From contig JANQQM010000011.1 of assembly GCA_028289365.1 (NCBI GenBank), positions 60,023-124,022 of the forward strand: a stretch of 64,000 nt of DNA. The letters run 5' to 3'. The position numbers and the translations under genes were made by a program. Source of the stretch: Salaquimonas sp. GTDB lineage: Bacteria; Pseudomonadota; Alphaproteobacteria; Rhizobiales; Rhizobiaceae. Below are positions 42,346 through 50,290 of this stretch, in pieces (positions within the stretch are counted from its first letter, which is position 1; the number at the start of each line of letters is the position of its first letter). The notes under the pieces were generated by a model. That model saw only the letters and a list, made by a program, of their open reading frames with translations. It did no database searches and was not told the DNA's origin.

Positions 42346-44823
42346 GTGACCGAGCAGGAAAACTCAAAACTTCCATCAACAGCCCGAGTCGTCATTGTAG
42401 GCGGCGGCGTTATGGGTTGCGGCCTGGCCTATCATCTGGCGCATGAGGGCTGTTCGGATGTGGTCTTGCTTGAGAAAGCCGCACTCACCTCCGGCTCCAC
42501 CTGGCATGCCGCCGGTCAGATCACGCATTCAACCTCAAGTTTCGGCTTGGGAAAATGCGTCGGCTACAACATCGATCTCTATTCCGGAAAACTGGAAGAA
42601 GAGACCGGTCAATCGGTCACCTGGCATGGCTGCGGATCGTTTCGCCTGGCTTACACCGAAGATGAAATGGATTGGCTCCGGCATACAATGAGCGTCGGTC
42701 GCGCCTTGCAATTCCCCATGGAATTGGTTGGCCCTGATCGTATCCGGGAACTGCATCCATTCTATAATCTGGATGGTGTGCTCGGCGGGCTGCATACGCC
42801 GGAAGATGGCCATGTCGACCCCTCAGGCGTTACTCAGGCATTGGCAATTGGCGCCAGGAATCTCGGCGTTAGGATCATTCGCCGCTGCCGGGCAACCGAC
42901 ATAAAGCAGCTTCCCGACGGCACATGGAAAGTTGAAACCGAGCTCGGTGACATCACCTGTGAACACGTGGTCAATGCTGGCGGCACCTACGCCAGACAAA
43001 TGGGAGAATGGAGCGGATTGCAACTGCCCATGACGTCCATGACCCATCATTACATAGTCACCGACACGGTCCCGGAATTTGAGGATCTTTCACAGGAATT
43101 GCCGGTCATCCGGGATGACAATATGGTCTCCGGTTACATTCGTATGGAGCAGAAATCCGGGCTGATCGGTATCTATGAAAAGGAAAATCCGAATACGGTC
43201 TGGGAAGACCACTGCCCCTGGGAAGCAGAAAATGAATTGTTCGAGGCTGATTACGACCGGATAATGCCGTGGCTGGAAAATGCCATGGAACGGATGCCGG
43301 TCTTTTCAGAACTGGGTATCCGGCGGGAAGTACATGGGGCAATTTCGCACCCGCCCGACGGTAATCCGCTTATAGGTCCGGCGCCTGGCGTCAGGAACTA
43401 CTGGTGTTGTTGCGGAACCCAGATCGGCATTGGCTGGGGCCCGGGATTGACCCGGGAATTGGCCCGCTGGATCGTTCACGGCTCTGCAGACATCTCAATG
43501 CGCGAGTTCGATCCGCGCCGTTTCGGTCCCTACGCCAACAAGGAATGGCAGGTCACAAAGGCAAAGGAAGACTATTGCCTGCGCCACGAAATACCGTTCC
43601 CGCATTTCAACCGGCTGGCGGGACGCCCAATCAAGCCCAGTTCGCTCTATGAAAGGCTCAAGGAAAAAGGCGCGGTTTTCGAGGAGGTCTATGGCCATGA
43701 GCGGACCAGATGGTTTGCCAGAGACGGGTTGGAAGCGCACGACTATTATTCATTCCAACGACCCGCCTGGCACGATGCGGTCGGCGAAGAGATGAAGGCA
43801 GTCCGGGAAACTGCAGGGCTCATGGACATCTCCGCCTTTACGAAGGTTGAATTGTCAGGGCCTGACGCGGAATCAGGTCTGGACACTCTCGTCTCCAACC
43901 GTTTGCCCAAAAAGATTGGCGGCATCGCACTCACCCATATGCTCAACCGGCGCGGCCGGATCGAGATGGAACTCACGGTCGTCAGACTGGCCGAGGATCG
44001 CTTCTACCTCGTTTGTGCCGCATTTTTTGAGCAGCGGCTTCTGGATCATCTGAACCAAAATCTGGCCGGCAAAGATGTTTCAATTCGAAACCTTTCCGCT
44101 GAATGGGGCGCGATGGCTCTAAATGGTCCGCGAGCGCGGGATATCCTTCAACCGAACACTTCTGCCATGCTCGACAATGCATCTTTCCGTTGGCTGACCG
44201 CCCAGGAGATCGAAGTCGCCGGGAAGAAATTATGGGCGTTCCGGATGTCATACGCTGGTGAATTGGGATGGGAGTTTCATATCCCGCGGAAAGACATGCT
44301 CGCCGTTTATGATGCGCTCTGGAAAACTGGTTCGCCGCTGGGACTGACCGATTACGGATCTTTCGCGATGAATGCCCTTCGTCTCGAGAAAGGCTTCAAG
44401 GGAGCCGGAGAACTGACCAACGAGGTCACCCTTCCCGAAGCCGATGTGATGCGCTTTGTGAAGCTCGACAAAGGTGATTTTCTCGGAAAACAGGAAACAG
44501 AAGCAAGTGCCGAAGGCCCCCTGCCCTGGGTTTGTGTCTATCTGGAGATTGAACCGGACGGAATCTCAGATGGTCATGGCGGCGAAGCCGTCTTGATGAA
44601 CGGCGAGGTCGTGGGCGCAACGAGCTCGATTGCTTTTGGATATTCCGTCGGCAAGATACTTGCCTTTGCCTATGTGAAACCCGGGGCCGCCAAGCCCGGC
44701 CAGAACCTTGAAGTCGTCATCATGAACGAGGCCAGGAACGCCAGGGTTCTTGGCGCTCCAGCCTATGATCCCGAAAGCCTCCTTCCTCGCACAGATGCAA
44801 CCGTTGGGATGGCAGCGGAATGA
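42346..44823 (+). CDS. Dimethylglycine/sarcosine-dehydrogenase-like FAD and folate (GcvT) demethylase
   Basis: The 825-residue protein opens with an FAD-binding oxidoreductase domain (VVIVGGGVMGCGLAYHL; STWHAAG, where His54 corresponds to the covalent FAD-histidine of dimethylglycine dehydrogenase). An FAO_M linker region follows, then a C-terminal GcvT-type tetrahydrofolate domain from about 440. Such enzymes oxidatively demethylate N-methyl amino acids and pass the methyl group to folate. The start is a GTG at 42346 with GGAG 7 bases upstream; the frame further upstream lies over rpiR. Its stop overlaps the next ATG. Confidence 0.9.
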   Translation: MTEQENSKLPSTARVVIVGGGVMGCGLAYHLAHEGCSDVVLLEKAALTSGSTWHAAGQITHSTSSFGLGKCVGYNIDLYSGKLEEETGQSVTWHGCGSFRLAYTEDEMDWLRHTMSVGRALQFPMELVGPDRIRELHPFYNLDGVLGGLHTPEDGHVDPSGVTQALAIGARNLGVRIIRRCRATDIKQLPDGTWKVETELGDITCEHVVNAGGTYARQMGEWSGLQLPMTSMTHHYIVTDTVPEFEDLSQELPVIRDDNMVSGYIRMEQKSGLIGIYEKENPNTVWEDHCPWEAENELFEADYDRIMPWLENAMERMPVFSELGIRREVHGAISHPPDGNPLIGPAPGVRNYWCCCGTQIGIGWGPGLTRELARWIVHGSADISMREFDPRRFGPYANKEWQVTKAKEDYCLRHEIPFPHFNRLAGRPIKPSSLYERLKEKGAVFEEVYGHERTRWFARDGLEAHDYYSFQRPAWHDAVGEEMKAVRETAGLMDISAFTKVELSGPDAESGLDTLVSNRLPKKIGGIALTHMLNRRGRIEMELTVVRLAEDRFYLVCAAFFEQRLLDHLNQNLAGKDVSIRNLSAEWGAMALNGPRARDILQPNTSAMLDNASFRWLTAQEIEVAGKKLWAFRMSYAGELGWEFHIPRKDMLAVYDALWKTGSPLGLTDYGSFAMNALRLEKGFKGAGELTNEVTLPEADVMRFVKLDKGDFLGKQETEASAEGPLPWVCVYLEIEPDGISDGHGGEAVLMNGEVVGATSSIAFGYSVGKILAFAYVKPGAAKPGQNLEVVIMNEARNARVLGAPAYDPESLLPRTDATVGMAAE

Positions 44824-45944
44824 CCAACCTGCCGGAACTGCAAATCTCTGGCCTGACGTTGTGGCGGGTGCCGCTAACCAGCCATGAAACCTATTACATG
44901 GCGGCAGGTAAGGCTTGCGCAACGGTCGACAGCATGGTGCTGCGGATCGATACCAGGCAAGGCATTTCCGGTTGGGGAGAGTGCTGCCCGATCCCGCACT
45001 ATCTTCCCGCCTATGCCAAGGGCATCGCGCCGGCAGTCACGGAATTGGCTCCGACCTTGTTTCAAAGCAATCCGCTGGGCATCGGCGCGGCAATGGCCGC
45101 TTGTGACAATTTCCTGAACGGGCACCCCTATGCGAAATCCATTATTGACATTGCCCTATGGGACCTTACCGGACAGGCCTGCGGCGTTCCGATCTACACC
45201 TTGCTCGGCGGTCTGCAGACGTGCGAACTGCCGCTATACCACTCCATAACCTGCATCGAGCCAGACGAGATGGCTCGCATTGCGCGCGAATCAATCAGCA
45301 CCGGCATTACACAGATACAGGCCAAACTCGGTGCCGACGACGATTGGCAGGCCGATGTCGCCCGCTTGCGGCTTGTGCGAGAGGCGGTTCAGCCGTCAGT
45401 ACTCGTTTATGGCGACTGGAACTGTGGCACGACCCAACTCAACGCAATCCGGGTAGGACGTGCTGTGGCAGATATCGACGTCATGCTCGAACAACCCTGC
45501 CAAACGCTTGAGGAATGCGCGGCAGTACGGAATACGACCGGATTGCCGATGAAACTGGATGAAAATGCCCACGACGTTGCTAGCCTGATGAAAGCGCATG
45601 AATTGGGTTGCATGGATGCTGTTGCGCTGAAGCTCTCCAAATTTGGCGGCATTTCATCATTGCGCATGGCTCGAGAGCTTTGTCTGCATTTTGGCGCAGT
45701 GATGTGTATTGAAGACACCTGGGGGTCCGATATTGCGATGGCAGCGGCCTTGCATGTTGCCGCATCAACACCGAGGCACGCCATCATGAATGTCTGTGAC
45801 CTTTCCGGCTATGTCTCGCCCCGCCTTGATCCAGCCGTGCCGTCACGGTCAGGTGGCTACATCTCACCCCCAAGCGGCGTGGGGCTTGGTGTCATGCCGG
45901 ACCCGGACCAACTAGGCGAACCGGTCCTGTCCCTGGCTGCGTGA
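44820..45944 (+). CDS. Enolase-superfamily (MR/MLE) enzyme, hydroxyproline/proline-betaine type
   Basis: This 374-residue enolase-superfamily protein has the barrel metal ligands Asp199 (YGDWN), Glu224 (EQP) and Asp247 (LDEN), and catalytic-lysine candidates Lys169 and Lys271 (LKLSKFGG). The end ...EDTWGSDIA and SGVGLGV resemble the 4R-hydroxyproline-betaine epimerase and cis-3-hydroxyproline dehydratase groups. The usual KxK on strand two reads QAK here, so only one lysine is left and racemase chemistry may be altered. It is coupled (ATGA) to the flavoprotein. I do not assign a specific reaction. Confidence 0.82.
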   Translation: MTNLPELQISGLTLWRVPLTSHETYYMAAGKACATVDSMVLRIDTRQGISGWGECCPIPHYLPAYAKGIAPAVTELAPTLFQSNPLGIGAAMAACDNFLNGHPYAKSIIDIALWDLTGQACGVPIYTLLGGLQTCELPLYHSITCIEPDEMARIARESISTGITQIQAKLGADDDWQADVARLRLVREAVQPSVLVYGDWNCGTTQLNAIRVGRAVADIDVMLEQPCQTLEECAAVRNTTGLPMKLDENAHDVASLMKAHELGCMDAVALKLSKFGGISSLRMARELCLHFGAVMCIEDTWGSDIAMAAALHVAASTPRHAIMNVCDLSGYVSPRLDPAVPSRSGGYISPPSGVGLGVMPDPDQLGEPVLSLAA

Positions 45945-45956
45945 AGGAGATTGATC

Positions 45957-47237
45957 TTGAAGAAGAAAATTAGCCAGGAAGACTGGAAAAACCGGGCGGC
46001 CGAGGTGCTGCCGGCGGCAGGTTTTGGAAACTTCGACCCAAGTATAGTTATCCGCGAAGGCAAAGGCTCCCGTGTATGGGACGAGGATGGCAAGGAATAT
46101 ATCGATTACCTGATTGGCTCCGGACCGATGATCCTGGGACACGGCCACCCGGAGGTGATTGAGGCAGTCGAGGAACAGCTCGGCAAGGGCATGACTTTCT
46201 TTGCCAATAACGCAGCGGGCATAGAGCTGGCCGAGGTTCTCACCGAAGCTGTGCCATGCATCGAAAATGTCCGCTATCTTTCCACCGGCGGCGAAGCGGA
46301 CATGTATGCAATTCGTCTCGCACGGGCATTTACCGGACGTAACAAGGTCTTGAAATTCGAGGGCGGTTATCACGGAATGTCCGGCGAGGCATTGATGAGC
46401 CTGGCCCCAACCACACTGGTCAATTACCCGCAAGCGGTTCCGGACTCTGCCGGGATTCCCGAAAGCGTGCGGGACGACATGCTCATTGCGCCGTTCAATG
46501 ACACGGAGTTCGTTTCCTCCTTGATTGACGAATATGCCGATGAAATCGCCTGCGTGATCGTTGAGCCGTTGCAGCGGATCGTTCCACCAGAGCCTGGCTT
46601 CCTTGAAATGCTGCGAGCAGTCACCGAGAAAACCGGAATCGTCTTGATCTTTGATGAAGTCGTCACCGGTTTCCGTCTAGCCTATGGCGGCGCACAGGAG
46701 GCTTATGGTGTTGTGCCGGATCTTTGCACGCTCGGCAAGATTATTGGCGGCGGATTTCCGCTGGCTGCAATCGGCGGCAAAAAGGAAATCATGGACCATT
46801 TCGACATGTCAATTGTCGGAAAACCAGGTTTCACCTTTCAGGTCGGCACCTTGAGCGGTAACCCGATTGCCAGCGTCGCAGGATTGAAGACGCTGGAAAT
46901 TCTGCGACGTCCGGGCGCCTATGATAAAATCCGGCAATACGGCGAAGATCTGATGTCGTCCTGTTCGAAACATCTTTCCGGGAACGGGATTGATCATCAG
47001 ATTGTCGGCGACCCGGTACTGTTTGATACGGTCTTTTGCTCCACGCCAGTGAAGAATTACAGGGACACGTTAAAAGGTGACGCAGCCACCGCAAAGGCCT
47101 TCAACAATTCCCTGCGTCAAAGCGGCATTTTGAAGTCCGAAAGTAAGCTCTATGCCAGTCTTGCACTTACTGAACAGGACCTTGCCGAAACCGATGCCGC
47201 ACTGGAGAAAGCTGCGCGAGCCTGTCAATCCGCATAA
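45957..47237 (+). CDS. Class III aminotransferase (glutamate-1-semialdehyde aminomutase-like)
   Basis: This 426-residue pyridoxal-phosphate enzyme of the class III family has a phosphate-binding TGGEADMYAIRLARAFTG region, LIFDEVVTGFR (Asp binding the ring N) and the Schiff-base lysine in LGKIIGGGFPLAA. Members of this subgroup act on omega-amino or beta-amino acids or isomerise semialdehydes. The start is a TTG at 45957, 7 bases after AAGGAG; another TTG at 45951 is too close to it. It ends the flavoprotein-enolase-aminotransferase operon. Confidence 0.9.
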   Translation: MKKKISQEDWKNRAAEVLPAAGFGNFDPSIVIREGKGSRVWDEDGKEYIDYLIGSGPMILGHGHPEVIEAVEEQLGKGMTFFANNAAGIELAEVLTEAVPCIENVRYLSTGGEADMYAIRLARAFTGRNKVLKFEGGYHGMSGEALMSLAPTTLVNYPQAVPDSAGIPESVRDDMLIAPFNDTEFVSSLIDEYADEIACVIVEPLQRIVPPEPGFLEMLRAVTEKTGIVLIFDEVVTGFRLAYGGAQEAYGVVPDLCTLGKIIGGGFPLAAIGGKKEIMDHFDMSIVGKPGFTFQVGTLSGNPIASVAGLKTLEILRRPGAYDKIRQYGEDLMSSCSKHLSGNGIDHQIVGDPVLFDTVFCSTPVKNYRDTLKGDAATAKAFNNSLRQSGILKSESKLYASLALTEQDLAETDAALEKAARACQSA

Positions 47238-47459
47238 GCTGGACAGATATAGGCCAGCCTCCCTTGCTGTCGACGGACAGCACAGGTAGCCAATTGCCCT
47301 TCTCCTGCGTTAGGAATCCGTTATCGACTTTGCCATATTCTGGGAATAATCGGAACTTATTCTGGAGAAATCGCTTTTGCTAATTTAATCAACCCGATGA
47401 AAAGGCAGCGAATTCAGGGATAGAGATCCTAGGGAAACTGGCGGGACATTTACTGTTAC

Positions 47460-48476
47460 ATGCGAAACGATATCAAGTTCAGGATTCTGGCTGTATTTGC
47501 GATCGGCCTGGCGATCTCCGGCTGTATGAGCGAATTCGAAGTCAATGATAATCGCGGCAATGTTCCGATCCCGGCAAAATTACAAGCCGAGATGCGCAAG
47601 AATTCCATGAGCGCCAAGGATCCGGTGCTGGTCCGGATCTTCAAGCAGGAAAGCGAGCTTGAGCTTTGGAAGCAGGACAAGAGCGGCAAATATGCCCTGC
47701 TTAAGACGTATCCAATGTGCCGTTGGTCAGGAAAACTTGGCCCCAAGACAACCCAAGGCGATCGTCAGGCGCCCGAAGGTTTCTACACGGTCGATGCCAG
47801 CAGGTTGAATCCGGCTTCGAAATTCCATCTGTCCTTCAATCTGGGCTATCCGAACCGGCTTGAGCGGGCAAAGGGCTATTCGGGCTCAGCATTGATGGTG
47901 CATGGCGCATGTTCATCCGCCGGCTGCTACGCCATTTCCGATGACTATGTTTCCGAACTTTATGCGGTTGTTCGCGATGCGCTGAAAGGCGGACAGCGTT
48001 CCTTTCAGGTGCAAGCCTATCCGTTCCGCATGACGGCAGAGAATCTCGCAATGCATCGCAAGGATCCCAATTTTGATTTCTGGATGGATCTGAAGGAAGG
48101 TTATGACCGGTTTGAAGTCTTGCAGCAGCCGCCAAGTTTCACCTTCTGCGACGGACGCTATCGATTTGGCAAACCAATGAACGCCTGGCGGCAGAACGAC
48201 CCAATGGCAGCATGCCCTGTATTTGAGCCGGAACCCCAGGCAGTCGCGTCCAGAACGGCCGGCGATCTGTCAAAAATGGAAGAATTGCTGGGACAAGGTC
48301 ACACCAGAAGTTTTGTCTATGAAGATGGCGGCATGCACCCGATCTTCCGCAAGGTCCTGACCGAGAGAGGTTCGAAATATCTTTCCCGCAAGACGTCAAC
48401 AACATCGGTCCCTGTCAGCCGGCCGACAGCTGCGCTGGCCGATCCCTACACAGTTGATGAAGACGAGGCGAAATAG
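47460..48476 (+). CDS. YkuD/YafK-like L,D-transpeptidase lipoprotein
   Basis: The 338 residues begin with a lipoprotein signal peptide (AVFAIGLAISGC; lipid-modified Cys22). The L,D-transpeptidase domain (about 55-170) has the active-site segment VHGACSSAGC (His148, Cys156), and a C-terminal extension of unknown role follows. It would act on peptidoglycan in the periplasm as a cross-linker or hydrolase. It is a single gene preceded by about 220 bases in which I recognise nothing. Confidence 0.87.
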   Translation: MRNDIKFRILAVFAIGLAISGCMSEFEVNDNRGNVPIPAKLQAEMRKNSMSAKDPVLVRIFKQESELELWKQDKSGKYALLKTYPMCRWSGKLGPKTTQGDRQAPEGFYTVDASRLNPASKFHLSFNLGYPNRLERAKGYSGSALMVHGACSSAGCYAISDDYVSELYAVVRDALKGGQRSFQVQAYPFRMTAENLAMHRKDPNFDFWMDLKEGYDRFEVLQQPPSFTFCDGRYRFGKPMNAWRQNDPMAACPVFEPEPQAVASRTAGDLSKMEELLGQGHTRSFVYEDGGMHPIFRKVLTERGSKYLSRKTSTTSVPVSRPTAALADPYTVDEDEAK

Positions 48477-48524
48477 CTTTAAGAATTATCCGCACAAGCG
48501 CGTCGATGGTCCAACAACCGGGAC

Positions 48525-49124
48525 CTAGAAAAACTGTCCAGCCGGCATTTTTTCGATATCGCGCTTGATCGTTGCCACCGGCGGATCATCCTTTGCAATA
48601 AAGCGTACCAGTCGGATGAAGGGTGATTCAGCGCTTGAAGTGTCCATTGGTGCGTCAACGCCCTCAATCCACCAATGGTGCAATTCGGCGATCATGTCAC
48701 GGCGGATGGCCGTATGCTTGTTTTGGCGGCCTTTGGGCTGTTCGAGTTCCGAAATATGCTTCAATATCAAGATCAGTTTCTCGACATCGACATTCTCGCC
48801 ATCTGCGGCCAGCAGGCTGGTTATTCGGTCTGACAGCATCCCGCCAAAAGTAGTATCAGTAGCGCTCAGGGCTTCGGCGGCAGATCGCGCGGTCCTTTGA
48901 ATGGTACGCCATTTGGCTGGATCAACCGGCTTTTCTGCTGAGGCCATTTCCATCTGCATCGCATCCGAGATGTAATCGGTGTAGATCCGGTCCAAAGCAA
49001 ACAAATGATTGCCTTCAGGCTGCGAACCAACGAATCTTCGCCAATCAATCGCCTGGACCGGCAGGGTAACCACGCCTGTCAGATCACGAAGTAAAGGCAC
49101 TGAATTCTTGTCAGACATGGTCAA
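48525..49124 (-). CDS. Unknown soluble protein
   Basis: The 199-residue predicted protein has no signal peptide or membrane segment and is rich in helix-forming residues. It contains a Trp-rich motif (AELHHWWIEG), a region VDVEKLILILKHISELEQPKGRQNKHTA and a PAGQFF end. I do not recognise a family. It converges on the transpeptidase gene (48 bases between stops). The start is the ATG at 49124, or 6 bases later at 49118. Confidence 0.65.
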   Translation of the reverse strand: MTMSDKNSVPLLRDLTGVVTLPVQAIDWRRFVGSQPEGNHLFALDRIYTDYISDAMQMEMASAEKPVDPAKWRTIQRTARSAAEALSATDTTFGGMLSDRITSLLAADGENVDVEKLILILKHISELEQPKGRQNKHTAIRRDMIAELHHWWIEGVDAPMDTSSAESPFIRLVRFIAKDDPPVATIKRDIEKMPAGQFF

Positions 49125-49404
49125 GTTCCTGAACGGGCAGACGAGTTTTCCCGCGATTTACCAGTCATTTCCATTTCTCCGAATTTCGCCGGAACAATAA
49201 TCGGATCAGAAGGATTATTACAGTCCGACAGCAAGATTGCGTGAAATAGCGTTAATTTGCCGGACCACAATCTAGCGGCCAGTTACAACAATCCACATGA
49301 TTGATTTTGAGCTATAAAATCAACAATTTAATCAAAAATATGGCAAACGGTGTAATCGTAGTTTGCGTCGCAATCTCAGTAGTTTGGTCAAGTAAGGCAA
49401 CCGG

Positions 49405-50115
49405 TCAGGATCTGGCCAGACTCCTGAGACCAGAACGGTCGAGAATCCGTAGCTTGCCATAGCCAATTTCAACAAGTCCTGCCCCGGCCATGCGCCGAAG
49501 GACGCGTTCCAGCGTCGGAACAGAAAGCGCAGTCGTCAACGCCAACTGGTTCTGGGCAATAGTAATCCACGCTTTCGGGTCACCCTTGTTCTCGTCATAT
49601 TGTAGCAGTTTCAAGGCCAGTCTCTTGTCGGAACCGGTTACAGTCATATTGGCCAGAGTACGCATTATGTTGCGGCCATTTTCGTAGGACATCTTGTAGA
49701 AGTCGCGAAAATGGATTGGTTCGCGGTCCAATAATCGGCGCAATTGGGTTCTGGAGATAAAGAGACACAGCGTCGGTGCCGCTGCAGTCACAGTTGCTAT
49801 CCGTGCCTGCTCGGAAAACAATTCAAGATCACCGACCCAAAAGCCGGTATCAGCATGATAGATCACCAATTCCTGGCCATCATCGGCCGGCATTGCAATA
49901 TGCACGGCACCGTTTGCTACACCATAAATGCCTTCTGGCTCATCGCCTATCCTGAAGAGCACCTCGCCGGGCTCAAATCGCGATGGCCGACCAATGTCCA
50001 GCAACTGCTGCCGCAATACGGGATCACAACTCGACAGCCACCCTTTTGACGTAAGAACCTCTTCAATGCCTGATCGGGATCCAGATTCTTCTTCTTGAAA
50101 CTCCGATTCCATCAT
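49405..50115 (-). CDS. Crp/Fnr-family transcriptional regulator
   Basis: This is a cyclic-nucleotide-binding-fold regulator of about 236 residues: a jelly-roll sensor domain (RFEPGEVLFRIGDEPEGIYGVANGAVHI, about 45-140) and a C-terminal helix-turn-helix (ITIAQNQLALTTALSVPTLERVLRRMAGAGLV). FNR-type N-terminal cysteines are absent, so it is not an oxygen-sensing FNR. I start it at the ATG at 50115; a TTG at 50154 lacks a binding site. It is divergent from the second sulfatase gene, which makes that gene a candidate target. Confidence 0.86.
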   Translation of the reverse strand: MMESEFQEEESGSRSGIEEVLTSKGWLSSCDPVLRQQLLDIGRPSRFEPGEVLFRIGDEPEGIYGVANGAVHIAMPADDGQELVIYHADTGFWVGDLELFSEQARIATVTAAAPTLCLFISRTQLRRLLDREPIHFRDFYKMSYENGRNIMRTLANMTVTGSDKRLALKLLQYDENKGDPKAWITIAQNQLALTTALSVPTLERVLRRMAGAGLVEIGYGKLRILDRSGLRSLARS

Positions 50116-50290
50116 TTGATGTAACCTTTGCAAATTCGGCTGGATATCAACCAAAAAACTTGAACATGCATTTACCGCAGCTCCCAGTTATATGCTTCCC
50201 TGCGAAATCAAGGCAAGCTGCCGGATCATGTGCTGATATAGATGTTTTATTCAATCGATGGCCATTTCAAGGTCGCAATGAGGTTTCGAT

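Noticed and set aside
47238..47459. Small gene or regulatory RNA between aminotransferase and transpeptidase genes
   Set aside because: No frame with a start, ribosome binding site and convincing composition, and no clear hairpin.
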